Shown piece after piece: positions 1-8,548 of a stretch of DNA of 64,000 bases. The DNA lies in contig JABHVW010000001.1 of the NCBI GenBank assembly GCA_018658105.1, positions 62,001 through 126,000 of the forward strand, in the 5' to 3' direction. Position 1 is the stretch's first letter, and each line of letters begins with the position of its first letter. The stretch comes from Candidatus Peregrinibacteria bacterium. GTDB lineage: Bacteria; Patescibacteriota; Gracilibacteria; UBA1369; 2-02-FULL-48-14. The notes beneath the pieces are model-generated. The model did not search any database and was not told the origin of the DNA. It was given only the letters and a program-made list of their open reading frames with translations. The translations under genes were made by a program, and so were the position numbers.

Positions 1-141
1 AGTGAGTATGCAGAAAAATATAGAGGCAAGGTCGACGTTGATGCCGTACTTGCCTCTATAGATAGAACAGATCATGCCTGTTCTTTAATTGAAAAATTTG
101 TGACTAGAATAGTCCTTCCTCTTGCTCAGGAGCGTCATGGC
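1..141 (+). CDS. Partial C-terminal fragment of an unidentified protein, cut by the window edge
   Basis: Frame 1 is open from the first base to a TAG at 139-141 and gives 46 residues. The composition is protein-like: charged and hydrophobic residues alternate in a helical pattern (DAVLASIDRTDH, then LIEKFVTRIVLPLAQE). No start is visible, so the gene would begin left of the window. Its last 38 bp overlap the 3' end of pnp on the other strand; similar tail-to-tail overlaps occur elsewhere here (4713-4736, 46426-46472). I do not recognise the family. The alternative is chance openness of a stretch that mainly serves as the pnp terminator, whose hairpin lies inside it. Confidence 0.45.
14..60 (-). 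terminator. Probable Rho-independent terminator of pnp
   Basis: A perfect 12-bp inverted repeat (TATAGAGGCAAG at 19-30, CTTGCCTCTATA at 49-60) has an 18-nt loop. On the minus strand it is followed by TTTTTCTG, as expected downstream of pnp. A second 7-bp hairpin (AGAACAG at 64-70, CTGTTCT at 78-84) lies between it and the pnp stop. The long loop is unusual for a terminator. Confidence 0.6.
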
Positions 142-2347
142 TAGGTGCCGCTGGTGCTGGTGCTGCAGGTGCAGGAGCCGGTGCATCTTGCTTTGGTGCA
201 GGAGCTGGAGCCGTTGCTGGTTTTGCACCAGGCATTGGCCCATCGTAGAACTCTTTCATTGAAAGATTGTATCTTCCCTTGTCGTCAACTTTGATAAGTT
301 TAACTCTAACCTTGTCGCCTTCTTTAAGTACGTCTGCAACATTGTTTACACGGAAAGGTCGAATGTTTGAGATGTGAACTAGACCGTCTTTTCCTGGAAC
401 GAATTCCACGAAAGCTCCGAAGTCCATAATGCTCACAACTGTACCATCGAACTCTTCTCCAATTTCTGGAGTGTAAGTAAGCTGTTTAACCCAAGTTTCT
501 GCTTTGGTTCCAGACTCTTGATCTGGGGCTGTGATAGTTACAATACCAGTTTGATCGATGTCGATTTCAACACCACATTCATCAGTAATCTTTTTGATAG
601 TTTCACCACCCTTACCAATTACAGTTCTAATTTGATCTGGGTCGATAACGATGTTCATGATTAATGGTGCGTACTGATTTAGCTCAGTTCGAGGTTTGTC
701 GAGAGCCTTCATCATTTCACCCATGATGTAAGCGCGGCCTTCTTTAGCCTTAGCTAGAGCCTCGCGCATCATTTCAACTGTGATACCTTTAACTTTGATA
801 TCCATTTGAAGGGCTGTGATTCCGCCTTCGGTACCAGTTACTTTGAAGTCCATGTCACCGGCGAAATCTTCGAAACCTTGAATATCTGAAAGAATAACGT
901 AGTTACCTGTTCCAGTTTCTTTGAATGCATTGTCTACAACTAGACCCATTGCGATTCCGGCTACAGGTTTTTTGATTTGAATACCTGCATCCATAAGTGA
1001 AAGAGTTGATCCACAAACTGAAGCCATTGAACTTGAACCGTTACAAGTAACGATCTCTGAAACAAGTAGCAAAGTGTATGGGCAAGTGTCTTTTTCTGGA
1101 ATCATTGGTAGAAGCGCTCTTTCTGCAAGTGCGCCGTGACCGATTTCTCTTCGAGATGAACCTCGAAGCATTCTAGCCTCCCCAACTGAATATGGTGGGA
1201 AGTTGTAGTAATGTATGTAACGCTTTTCTGTATCAACATCCATTGTATCAACGATTTGAGCTGCACCAGGACCGCCAAGTGTAGCGATTGTAAGGGCTTG
1301 AGTCTCTCCACGTTGGAAAAGTGCTGAACCGTGAGTTCTTGGGATTAGACCAACTTCACAAGTTACAGGACGAACTTCGTCTGCTGCTCGGCCATCGATA
1401 CGTTCACCTTTTTCAAGGATGTTTGCTCGAAGGTTACCGTCCATCATTTTTGTAAGTGCGTCCATAAGAGCGCCTTCGCTGTGCGTACCTTCTTCGATTT
1501 GAGCTGCGAAATGTCCAAGAACTTTTTCTTCAAGGCCATGGATTCCAGCTTTAATAGCTTTCTTTCCTTTACCTTTAACTGTGTCTAGATCTTCTTTTGT
1601 GATTAGAGCTTTCAGCGCCTCAATCATACTTTCGTCAGTAGCCTTAAGTGTAGGTACTTTAGGAGTTGGATTGATTTTGTCTCGCATTTCGATTTGAAGT
1701 GCGCAAATTTCTTTGATTACGCTGTGAGCAAGCTCGAGAGCTTTTAGGTAATCTTCTTCAGTTACTTCGTTTGAACCGGCTTCCACCATAGTGATTGCGT
1801 CGGCTGTACCTGCAACGATTAGGTCGAGGTCGCCTTCTTCAGTCTCTTCCATAGTTGGGAAAACGATTAGTTCACCGTCTTTCATTCCGATGCGAACTGC
1901 AGAAACTGGCCCATCAAAAGGCAAGCCACCAATAGTCATTGCACATGAAATTCCAGTAAGTGCGATTGTTCCTGGCTCGTTAACTAGATCTGCAGAGAGA
2001 ATAGTTGCGATACCTTGAACTTCGTTTGTAATCCCTTTTGGGAAAAGTGGACGAATAGGTCTGTCCATAAGACGGGCTTTTAGAATTCCCATTTCTGATG
2101 AACGACCGTCACGTTTAATGAAACGTGAGCCTTTAATTTTACCGGCTGCATAAAAACGCTCTTGATATTCCATTGTTAAACGGAAAAAGCTTGCGTTTGG
2201 ATCGCCTTTGTCTGACATCACTGCTGTACAAAGTACAAGCGTGTCGCCATATTGAATTGTAACGGCACCATCTGCTTGATGAGCCATTCTTCCTGTTTCG
2301 ATGGTCATTGTGCGACCAGCGATTTCTTTCGATACTGATTGAATCAT
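104..2347 (-). CDS. pnp: Polyribonucleotide nucleotidyltransferase (PNPase)
   Basis: Processive 3'-5' phosphorolytic exoribonuclease that forms a trimer and acts in mRNA turnover. The 747 residues contain two RNase PH domains, the second with FAGDMDFKVTGT carrying the catalytic aspartates, then a KH domain with the GxxG loop (VIGKGGETIKKI), an S1 domain (EFDGTVVSIMDFGAFVEF) and an Ala/Pro-rich tail ending EEGLF. I start at the ATG at 2347 (MIQSVSKEIAGRTM), which aligns with the family N-terminus. A longer frame to 2413 would add 22 residues unlike any PNPase. It lies downstream of rpsO as in many bacteria, but a terminator separates them, so pnp needs read-through or its own promoter. No convincing Shine-Dalgarno is seen. 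Confidence 0.97.
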   Translation of the reverse strand: MIQSVSKEIAGRTMTIETGRMAHQADGAVTIQYGDTLVLCTAVMSDKGDPNASFFRLTMEYQERFYAAGKIKGSRFIKRDGRSSEMGILKARLMDRPIRPLFPKGITNEVQGIATILSADLVNEPGTIALTGISCAMTIGGLPFDGPVSAVRIGMKDGELIVFPTMEETEEGDLDLIVAGTADAITMVEAGSNEVTEEDYLKALELAHSVIKEICALQIEMRDKINPTPKVPTLKATDESMIEALKALITKEDLDTVKGKGKKAIKAGIHGLEEKVLGHFAAQIEEGTHSEGALMDALTKMMDGNLRANILEKGERIDGRAADEVRPVTCEVGLIPRTHGSALFQRGETQALTIATLGGPGAAQIVDTMDVDTEKRYIHYYNFPPYSVGEARMLRGSSRREIGHGALAERALLPMIPEKDTCPYTLLLVSEIVTCNGSSSMASVCGSTLSLMDAGIQIKKPVAGIAMGLVVDNAFKETGTGNYVILSDIQGFEDFAGDMDFKVTGTEGGITALQMDIKVKGITVEMMREALAKAKEGRAYIMGEMMKALDKPRTELNQYAPLIMNIVIDPDQIRTVIGKGGETIKKITDECGVEIDIDQTGIVTITAPDQESGTKAETWVKQLTYTPEIGEEFDGTVVSIMDFGAFVEFVPGKDGLVHISNIRPFRVNNVADVLKEGDKVRVKLIKVDDKGRYNLSMKEFYDGPMPGAKPATAPAPAPKQDAPAPAPAAPAPAAPSHDAPEQEEGLF

Positions 2348-2464
2348 AATATGAATCGTTAGGTTATATATTGCCCAGACGATTCGGAAGGAAGTTTCAA
2401 GACATCTGCACACATCGACCGTGGGGAGATTTCTTGTGATTTCCCGCCGAAGAATCCTAGGGCG

Positions 2465-2488
2465 AAAAAAAAGAGGCCAAATGGCCTC
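2465..2488 (-). terminator. Rho-independent terminator after rpsO
   Basis: A perfect 6-bp stem (GAGGCC, loop ATTT, GGCCTC on the minus strand, 2473-2488) is followed by eight T residues. It starts four bases past the rpsO stop and 126 nt before the pnp start, so it should end or attenuate transcription between the two genes. Confidence 0.85.
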
Positions 2489-2492
2489 TAGT

Positions 2493-2756
2493 TTATTTAC
2501 GTAATTTGAGTTTTGCTATCATATCTTCGTACATCTCTTTGTTTCTGTCTTTCAAATATTTAAGGTGTCTACGGCGTTGGCCAACAAGATTTAAAAGTCC
2601 TTTACGTGAGTGTTGATCACCCTTGTGGTCTTTTAAGTGGTCGGTTAGTTCTTTAATTCTAAAGGTTAGAATTGCAACTTGTACCTGTGCACTACCTGTA
2701 TCTTTGTCGTGCTTTCCGTATTTTTTTATGAGTTTTTTCTTTTGGTCCCTATTCAT
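2493..2756 (-). CDS. rpsO: 30S ribosomal protein S15
   Basis: Primary 16S rRNA-binding protein of the small-subunit platform. At 87 residues it is close to the usual 88-89 and has the family core: GSAQVQVAILTFRIKELTDHL, then the DHHS-like segment written here as GDQHSRKGLL, and GQRRRHLKYLKDRN. It lies upstream of pnp on the same strand, separated by a strong terminator. A promoter with a good -35 and -10 precedes it (2784-2812), leaving a leader of about 20 nt. The ATG has no obvious Shine-Dalgarno sequence. Confidence 0.97.
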   Translation of the reverse strand: MNRDQKKKLIKKYGKHDKDTGSAQVQVAILTFRIKELTDHLKDHKGDQHSRKGLLNLVGQRRRHLKYLKDRNKEMYEDMIAKLKLRK

Positions 2757-2783
2757 ATAAGCTTCGTTAAATTGAGCAGAGAG

Positions 2784-2812
2784 ATTTTAAACGAGAGTTA
2801 CAAAGAATGCAA
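2784..2812 (-). promoter_or_regulatory. Promoter of rpsO
   Basis: Minus strand: TTGCAT (2807-2812), 17-nt spacer, TAAAAT (2784-2789). The -10 ends 27 nt before the rpsO ATG, so this promoter would give a leader of about 20 nt. Confidence 0.65.
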
Positions 2813-2823
2813 GTTAAAATCTG

Positions 2824-3750
2824 CTAGATCCAGCGTTTGTAGCGGAAGAAGCCTAGCATACTAGCCACAGTCACTACCATTATTACGACAATCACCATAA
2901 ATACGCTGTTTGACTCTGCGGCTGGCAATGAAACGTTCATTCCATAAAGGCCAGTGAGAAATGTGAGCGGCAACATTACTACAGAAAAAACTGTGAGTAT
3001 TTTAATAACATTGTTGGTGGTGTGAGAAATGATGGATTCGTTTGTGTCTTGTAATGATTCTACGAGTTCTTTGAGGTTTTCGAGGGTGCTCCAGATTTTT
3101 TCGATTTTATCTACAACGTCGTCGAAATATATTTCGAGTGTGTGTGGAAGGAATTTCTTATTTTTATGTTCAATTTGTGCGATTACACTTCTTTGTGGTG
3201 CGATGATTCGTCTGAAACCGATAATATTCTTTTTTAAATTGAGAATGTCTTTGAGCATGTCTCGCTTTTGATTGAGTGAGAACACATCCCTTTCGAGGCT
3301 TGTTAGATTTCTTTCGATTGTGTCGAGCATTGGAAATGCGCTGGAATATAAATGGTCAATTACTTCGTATAATAGGAATCCGCTACCATGGCTCATGATT
3401 TCTTTGCGAAGTGCTGCACTACTTTTCGCCTTATCAAAAAGATCTGTGAGTGGCTTTATTGAACCCCAATGCACTGTGATGAGCATGTTGTTCTTAATGA
3501 AAATGTCGATCTCTTCGCTAATCACCCTTTGTTTGCGCTTGTCGTAATAAGCGATGTGCAGGATTATGAAAAGATAGTCGTCGTATTCATCGATTTTGGA
3601 GCGTTGATTGTCTGAAAGGCAATCTTCGATATCTAGCTCGTGAAAGCCATGTTCTTGGGCTATTTTGTGAAGCAAACGTGGCTCAGGATCTTGTATATCA
3701 AGCCAAGTTAATTTGCCCAAATTGATGCTGCGAGTTCCCTTTGTTGGCAT
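2824..3750 (-). CDS. CorA-family divalent cation transporter
   Basis: Likely Mg2+/Co2+ channel of the 2-TM-GxN family, acting in the cytoplasmic membrane as a pentamer. A long soluble N-terminal domain is followed by two C-terminal membrane segments, with the signature YGMNV at the end of the first (TFLTGLYGMNVSLP). The chain ends with the basic RYKRWI, typical of CorA. I start at the ATG at 3750 (MPTKGTRSIN) because the promoter TTGCGC-N18-TATACT lies just upstream. A TTG at 3801 would add 17 residues and overlap the -35. The gene is divergent from the membrane protein at 3828, and their promoter -35 elements overlap. Confidence 0.9.
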   Translation of the reverse strand: MPTKGTRSINLGKLTWLDIQDPEPRLLHKIAQEHGFHELDIEDCLSDNQRSKIDEYDDYLFIILHIAYYDKRKQRVISEEIDIFIKNNMLITVHWGSIKPLTDLFDKAKSSAALRKEIMSHGSGFLLYEVIDHLYSSAFPMLDTIERNLTSLERDVFSLNQKRDMLKDILNLKKNIIGFRRIIAPQRSVIAQIEHKNKKFLPHTLEIYFDDVVDKIEKIWSTLENLKELVESLQDTNESIISHTTNNVIKILTVFSVVMLPLTFLTGLYGMNVSLPAAESNSVFMVIVVIMVVTVASMLGFFRYKRWI

Positions 3751-3771
3751 GGAATCAGGTAAGTTGACTCG

Positions 3772-3821
3772 AGTATAAATGAAGAAGTGCTCTTGGCGCA
3801 ACAGGCGTTTATGGGCATAAT
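3772..3821. promoter_or_regulatory. Overlapping divergent promoters for the CorA-like gene and the 3828 gene
   Basis: Minus strand: TTGCGC (3796-3801), N18, TATACT (3772-3777), serving the CorA-like gene. Plus strand: TTGGCG (3793-3798), N17, CATAAT (3816-3821), ending 6 nt before the ATG at 3828. The two -35 elements overlap. The plus promoter would start transcription at the ATG itself. Confidence 0.65.
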
Positions 3822-3827
3822 ATGCTC

Positions 3828-4736
3828 ATGAATTATCGCGCTATTATAAGAGATGCTTGGGTTATGACCCAGAGCAACAAAAAGCTAATTTGGACTTTTG
3901 CCTTTGTGCCTGCCCTTTTAACGACGATAGTTTTTATGGGCTATATGGTTTACCAGTTTTTTGCACTGAGAACTTCTGGGCTTTTTGGCGGTGAAACTAA
4001 AGATTTATTTTCGATTATTGCAAAAAAACTTTGGCAATTTATTGGGAATCACCCCGGAGTTGGAGTGTTTTTAATTGTAGTTGCATCGGTTTTAGGACTT
4101 GTTTGGCTTATGCTCCCTGTTTTCACTCAAGGGGCGCTTATACAACTGCTTGGTCGTGCTAGAAGAGGTGAAGAAATTTCAATATTAGATGGGATTGGGC
4201 TTGGCTTTAGGCGATTCCTGCAGCTATTTGAATACCACTTGGCGATTAAATCATTTGGATTTGTGAGTGTTTTCACGAATGCGGTTTTCTTTTTAAGGAG
4301 TCTTGGCCTAGAAGCCTTTGGAGTCTTTATTTGGATCTTCCTACTAATTTTTGTAGTTGGAATCTTTCTGACTTTGCTGTTCACCTACTCTGAATACTTT
4401 ATATGCCTGAATGATCAAGGAATGTTTAAGAGCATGATGGCGAGTTCATCTATGGTGGTGAGGCATTGGCATCACACCTTTTTCATGCTTCTTTTAATGT
4501 CATTTATCACACTGCGTATTGTAATAAACATTGCCTTTGCAATGCTGTTGCCTCTATTGGTGATGGGGCCGATTTTGTTTTTCACAAGTGTGACACTAGT
4601 AAAAATCGGAGTTGTAGTAGGTGGAATTGTTGGACTGGTTGGGCTCTATTTCGCTTCTTACTTTGTGGGAGTGTTCAATGTCTTCACGACTGCGGTTTGG
4701 ACATTCACATTCTTAGAGCTGCATGAAAAAAAGTAG
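3828..4736 (+). CDS. Polytopic membrane protein of unknown function
   Basis: 302 residues with about six hydrophobic segments: TFAFVPALLTTIVFMGYMVY near residue 30, then further segments around residues 85-105, 150-190, 225-255 and 260-295. The layout resembles the membrane domains found in uncharacterised bacterial proteins of about 300 residues, but I see no catalytic or transport motif. I chose the ATG at 3828 (MNYRAIIRDAW) over one six bases upstream because the -10 box CATAAT ends exactly 6 nt before it. The 3' end overlaps the convergent DUF3307-like gene by 24 bp. Confidence 0.8.
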   Translation: MNYRAIIRDAWVMTQSNKKLIWTFAFVPALLTTIVFMGYMVYQFFALRTSGLFGGETKDLFSIIAKKLWQFIGNHPGVGVFLIVVASVLGLVWLMLPVFTQGALIQLLGRARRGEEISILDGIGLGFRRFLQLFEYHLAIKSFGFVSVFTNAVFFLRSLGLEAFGVFIWIFLLIFVVGIFLTLLFTYSEYFICLNDQGMFKSMMASSSMVVRHWHHTFFMLLLMSFITLRIVINIAFAMLLPLLVMGPILFFTSVTLVKIGVVVGGIVGLVGLYFASYFVGVFNVFTTAVWTFTFLELHEKK

Positions 4737-5273
4737 ATATAGCGTACAGAAGAAAATAATTCTTCTAAGCATTCCAATGTAATCTGCTTGGTACTCTAGA
4801 TGTTTTTGCTTTTTAAGTTTGAATTGATGTTTTGTTTTGTCCCATACATATGAAGAGAAAAGAATTCCAATAACTAATATCAATAATGGACCTGAGTAAT
4901 ATATTCGCTCAATTGAATCTATAAGAGGAATTAGACTTAGTGCTGTTAGCGCTTTAGATATGCAATATAAAACTGCAATGTGGAAGGTTTGATCTACAAA
5001 AAATGGGATCGTGCTTTTATCTTTATTAAACTTCTTGTCGAACTCAATCTTAATTATATCTTGGATATAATGTAGGTGGAAAAGTATCCCGATTAAGAAC
5101 CATGTAAGTGCGTGTCCCCAATATGGATAAAGGAGAATTGCAGTAAAAAATACAACGATTAAGGCGTGGAAGAATGTTCCCTGCCATCCTTTTTTCTTAT
5201 GCTCAATCATGGAGTTCGGCTGGAAGACGAAATCACCAAGGATGTGACCGATAAGTAAGTGGAATAAAATCAT
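4713..5273 (-). CDS. DUF3307-like membrane protein
   Basis: 186 residues with several membrane segments. The N-terminus LIGHILGDFVFQPNSM resembles DUF3307 proteins (a gHllgDFllQp-type start), a bacterial membrane family of unknown function. Histidines recur in the membrane part (FFHALIV, LFHLHYIQDII). The start codon overlaps the stop of the cyclic-nucleotide-binding gene as ATGA (5270-5273), so the two are probably translationally coupled and share the promoter at 5684-5712. The functional link is inferred from this overlap only. Confidence 0.75.
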   Translation of the reverse strand: MILFHLLIGHILGDFVFQPNSMIEHKKKGWQGTFFHALIVVFFTAILLYPYWGHALTWFLIGILFHLHYIQDIIKIEFDKKFNKDKSTIPFFVDQTFHIAVLYCISKALTALSLIPLIDSIERIYYSGPLLILVIGILFSSYVWDKTKHQFKLKKQKHLEYQADYIGMLRRIIFFCTLYLLFFMQL

Positions 5274-5677
5274 TGTGAATTATTTTTGTTTTTTCTATCT
5301 AAATATGCTGCCTGAACTTTTTCTGAAATTTCTGGGCTTTTACTCATTAGCTCACCGAAGTCCTCTTTCTTTAGAACAAAGATTTCACAATCTGAAAGAG
5401 TTTCTGCAGCAGCCATGCGAGGTTGGTCTTCTATTAAGGCCATTTCCCCGAAAAAGTCGCCTTCGCCAAGTTGTGCAAGTTCGCCAGTTTCATTGAAAAT
5501 TCGCAGAACACCGGTTTTAATAATGTACATTGAATCACCCATTACACCTTGTTCGAAAAGAATGTGGTGTGCTGGGAAATATTCCATGTTCACGTGCTCA
5601 ATGATGCTTTTATGTTCAGCCTCACTTAATGCGTGGAACAAAGGAACGGTTCTGAGAATGTTTAAAATTAAATTCAT
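5270..5677 (-). CDS. Single-domain cyclic nucleotide-binding protein
   Basis: 135 residues that form essentially one cNMP-binding beta-barrel of the CRP/cAMP-kinase type. The phosphate-binding cassette is visible as FFGEMALIEDQPRMAAAE: the Gly-Glu pair and the Arg are the usual contacts to the ribose and phosphate of cAMP. There is no DNA-binding or kinase domain, so it is probably a small cAMP (or cGMP) receptor acting through a partner. The window also encodes an adenylate cyclase (11064-13187), a plausible source of ligand. It overlaps the DUF3307-like gene by four bases and ends in TGA. The -10 box TATAAT ends 6 nt before the ATG. Confidence 0.88.
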   Translation of the reverse strand: MNLILNILRTVPLFHALSEAEHKSIIEHVNMEYFPAHHILFEQGVMGDSMYIIKTGVLRIFNETGELAQLGEGDFFGEMALIEDQPRMAAAETLSDCEIFVLKKEDFGELMSKSPEISEKVQAAYLDRKNKNNSQ

Positions 5678-5683
5678 CTTATA

Positions 5684-5712
5684 ATTATATCACCTTCTAA
5701 CCTGTAAGTAAA
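5684..5712 (-). promoter_or_regulatory. Leaderless-type promoter of the cNMP-binding gene
   Basis: Minus strand: TTTACT (5707-5712), N17, TATAAT (5684-5689) preceded by TGA (extended -10 form). Exactly 6 nt separate the -10 from the ATG at 5677. Confidence 0.7.
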
Positions 5713-5787
5713 GTGAGGAGAGGCTGTGTTTTGCTTGTTTTTACTTTGGGATTTGGCTTAGATAAGCCATTTAACTCAATTTGGTAC

Positions 5788-5816
5788 TTGTTCTTTTATC
5801 GATTATGTGTTATAAT
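5788..5816 (+). promoter_or_regulatory. Promoter of the small membrane protein gene at 5847
   Basis: TTGTTC (5788-5793), N17, TATAAT (5811-5816) preceded by TGT (extended -10). It leaves a leader of about 24 nt before the ATG at 5847. Confidence 0.65.
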
Positions 5817-5846
5817 ACTATATTAGAAGTAATTATTCCCTCCAAA

Positions 5847-6050
5847 ATGGACGTTTTCACAGGTTTAAAACAAAATACAAAAGCGCTAATTGTAGCTAGT
5901 GCATTGTTCCTTCTGAGCTTGTCATTTAGCCTGTTGATTTTTGGTGAGAACGTAATTTCACCTGCAAATCACCTTATTGAGGAGGCGCAAGAGGCAGCGA
6001 AAGCTGACTTATTGTATGTTCAGCCTGATTCAGGCCACAAAAAGCACTAG
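5847..6050 (+). CDS. Small single-pass membrane protein, unknown function
   Basis: 67 residues: a short soluble start (MDVFTGLKQNTK), one membrane helix (ALIVASALFLLSLSFSLLIF), then an acidic, Ala/Glu-rich tail ending SGHKKH. The ATG at 5847 sits about 24 nt downstream of the transcription start expected from the promoter at 5788-5816. A longer frame to 5781 would overlap that promoter. It lies directly upstream of leuS but leuS has its own promoter, so I infer no link. No family is recognised. Confidence 0.65.
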   Translation: MDVFTGLKQNTKALIVASALFLLSLSFSLLIFGENVISPANHLIEEAQEAAKADLLYVQPDSGHKKH

Positions 6051-6097
6051 ATGCGGACTTGCCCTGATTGACCTTATTTAGGTACAATCCTGGCGAT

Positions 6098-8482
6098 ATG
6101 AACAGTTATAATCCAAATGAAAACGAGGCAAAATGGCAGAAAGCCTGGCGAGAGTCAGGGATTTTTAAAGCTGATTTAGAGAATAGTGAGCGGCCGAAAT
6201 ACTATAATTTGACGATGTTCCCCTACCCTAGTGGCGACAAGCTGCATATTGGGCATTGGTATAATTATGCTCCGGTTGATACTTGGGGACGTTATATGAA
6301 AATGAAGGGTTTTGAAGTTTTTCAGCCTATGGGATTTGACTCATTTGGCTTGCCTGCGGAAAATTATGCGATTAAAACTGGGGTTCATCCTGCTGAAACT
6401 ACTCGAACGAATATTGATAAAATGAAAGAGCAAATTGCTGCGATTGGAGGCATGTATGACTTGGATTTGAACTTAGAAACCAGCTCGCCTGAATATTATA
6501 AATGGACTCAATGGGTGTTTTTGCAATTGTACAAAAATGGCTTGGCCGAGCGGCGCGAGGCTCCTGTGAATTGGTGTACTTCATGCCAAACTGTTTTAGC
6601 AAATGAGCAAGTTGTTGAGGGAATTTGTGAGCGTTGTAAAAATGAAGTTATCCGCAAAAATCTTACTCAGTGGTTCTTTAAAATTACGGATTATGCCGAG
6701 CAATTGTTGGATTATGAAGGGCTGGATTGGCCTGAGAAAACGATTGCGATGCAGAAAAATTGGATTGGTAAAAGTGAAGGTGTGAATATTAATTTTAAGA
6801 TTGCAGATAGTGAAGATTCTTTAACTTGTTACACAACAAGGCCAGACACTTTATATAGTGTGACTTTTATGGTTATTGCTCCTGAGCATCCTTTGGTTGA
6901 GAAATTTATTTCTGGAACTGAGTATGAAAAGGAGGTGCGTAAGGTTACTAAAGAGATTCAAGGACAAACGGATATTGAAAGGACTTCGACTGGGGGGAAA
7001 GACAAATTGGGTGCATATATTGGAGTTGATGTGATTAATCCTGCGAATGGAGAGAAAATCCCGGTTTATATTGCGAATTTTGCTTTGATGTATGGAACTG
7101 GGGTTGTGATGGCAGATGCACATGATGAGCGAGATTTTGAATTTGCACAGAAATATGACATTCCATTGAAATTTGTAGTTTCAGAGGATGGAAGTGAGAT
7201 TGATCCAAAAGATTTTGATGAAGCTTATGTTGATGATGGAATTTTATTTAATTCTGGTGAGTTTACAGGTATGAATAACCGCGAAGCTCTGCCTAAAATG
7301 GCTGAATGGATAGAAAAAGATGGCTTTGGTGAAAAGACTATTAATTTCAGATTACGAGATTGGCTAATTTCTAGGCAGCGCTATTGGGGCGCCCCTATTC
7401 CAATTATTTATTGTGAAAAATGTGGCGAAGTGCCGGTGCCTGAAGAGGATTTGCCTGTGGTTCATCCGCATATTGAGGACTATGTTCCTAAGGGGCAATC
7501 GCCTTTGGCTGGTGCTGAAGATTTTGTTAATGTTAATTGCCCGAAATGTGATTCTGCTGCGAAACGTGAAGTAGACACAATGGACACATTCGTTTGTAGT
7601 AGCTGGTATTTCTTGCGCTACCCGGATGCGATGAATAGCGCTAAGGCATGGGAAAAAGAGCATGCCAACAAGTGGATGCCTGTGGACATGTATATAGGTG
7701 GGCCAGAGCATGCATGTATGCATCTTTTGTATGCGCGCTTTATTCATAAGGCTATGAATAATTTTGGTTTTGTTGATTCGAAGGAGCCGTTTAAGCGTTT
7801 GGTTCATCAAGGAATGGTGACTAAAGATGGTGCAAAAATGAGTAAGTCTAAGGGGAATGTGGTTTCGCCTGATGAATTTGTTGAAAAATATGGAAGCGAT
7901 GTATTCCGCATGTATTTGATGTTTATGGGGCCATTTACAGATGGTGGCGATTGGAATGACCAAGGAATTACTGGTGTTGCTCGTTTTGTTGATAGGTTTT
8001 TCCGAATGATGCAGATAGATGGCGAAGCAGATGATGCTTTGGTGCATGGTGCGGTGAAACGTGCTGGAGAGGCGGTGGAAAAAATGAATTTCAATATTGC
8101 GATTGCGGCTTTGATGGAGCTTACGAATTCGACTTTTAAAACTGGAATGAATACTGGGCAAAAAGAAATGGTTGTGCGGGTGCTTGCGCCACTTGCGCCG
8201 CATCTGGCTGAGGAAATCTGGGAAATGCTTGGCCATAAAGAAAGTGTGTTCTTGGCTGAATGGCCAGAAGCAGATGAGAAGTTTTTGGTGACTGATAGCG
8301 TAACTTATGCGGTTCAAGTGAATGGCAAGTTGCGAGCGACTTTGGAGCTCGCAAAAGAGCTGGGCAAGGAAGAGGCGCTGGAGGCGGCTCGCTCCTTGGA
8401 GAATGTGGCTAAATATTTGAAAGATGCCGATGTGAAGAAAGAAATCTTTGTGCCGGGTAAGATTATTGGCTTTGTAGTGTAA
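6098..8482 (+). CDS. leuS: Leucyl-tRNA synthetase
   Basis: Class Ia aminoacyl-tRNA synthetase that charges tRNA-Leu. The 794 residues include the HIGH motif (YPSGDKLHIGHWYNYAPVDT), a CP1 editing domain with the threonine-rich TTRPDTLYSVTFMVIAPEHP, Cys pairs of zinc-binding character (CTSCQTV, CERCKNE, CEKCGEV, CPKCDSA), the KMSKS loop (GAKMSKSKGNVVSPDEF) and an anticodon-binding C-terminal domain. I start at the ATG at 6098 (MNSYNPNENEAKWQKAW), where the family begins. A -10 TACAAT (6083-6088) with TTGCCC (6059-6064) lies 9 nt upstream. A 317-codon frame antisense to the 3' half is a shadow. Confidence 0.97.
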   Translation: MNSYNPNENEAKWQKAWRESGIFKADLENSERPKYYNLTMFPYPSGDKLHIGHWYNYAPVDTWGRYMKMKGFEVFQPMGFDSFGLPAENYAIKTGVHPAETTRTNIDKMKEQIAAIGGMYDLDLNLETSSPEYYKWTQWVFLQLYKNGLAERREAPVNWCTSCQTVLANEQVVEGICERCKNEVIRKNLTQWFFKITDYAEQLLDYEGLDWPEKTIAMQKNWIGKSEGVNINFKIADSEDSLTCYTTRPDTLYSVTFMVIAPEHPLVEKFISGTEYEKEVRKVTKEIQGQTDIERTSTGGKDKLGAYIGVDVINPANGEKIPVYIANFALMYGTGVVMADAHDERDFEFAQKYDIPLKFVVSEDGSEIDPKDFDEAYVDDGILFNSGEFTGMNNREALPKMAEWIEKDGFGEKTINFRLRDWLISRQRYWGAPIPIIYCEKCGEVPVPEEDLPVVHPHIEDYVPKGQSPLAGAEDFVNVNCPKCDSAAKREVDTMDTFVCSSWYFLRYPDAMNSAKAWEKEHANKWMPVDMYIGGPEHACMHLLYARFIHKAMNNFGFVDSKEPFKRLVHQGMVTKDGAKMSKSKGNVVSPDEFVEKYGSDVFRMYLMFMGPFTDGGDWNDQGITGVARFVDRFFRMMQIDGEADDALVHGAVKRAGEAVEKMNFNIAIAALMELTNSTFKTGMNTGQKEMVVRVLAPLAPHLAEEIWEMLGHKESVFLAEWPEADEKFLVTDSVTYAVQVNGKLRATLELAKELGKEEALEAARSLENVAKYLKDADVKKEIFVPGKIIGFVV

Positions 8483-8494
8483 CTAAATAGAGTG

Positions 8495-8522
8495 TTGACA
8501 TATCCCTGCTATGCGTTAATAT
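8495..8522 (+). promoter_or_regulatory. Promoter of the 8549 gene
   Basis: TTGACA (8495-8500), N16, TAATAT (8517-8522). The expected transcription start is about 20 nt before the ATG at 8549. It lies directly after the leuS stop. Confidence 0.6.
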
Positions 8523-8548
8523 TCGCGCATATTTTTAAAATTTATAGT

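Noticed and set aside
7364-8317. 317-codon open frame antisense to leuS
   Set aside because: It lies wholly inside leuS, has His/Arg/Ile-rich composition from reverse-complement codon bias, no promoter, and no domain.
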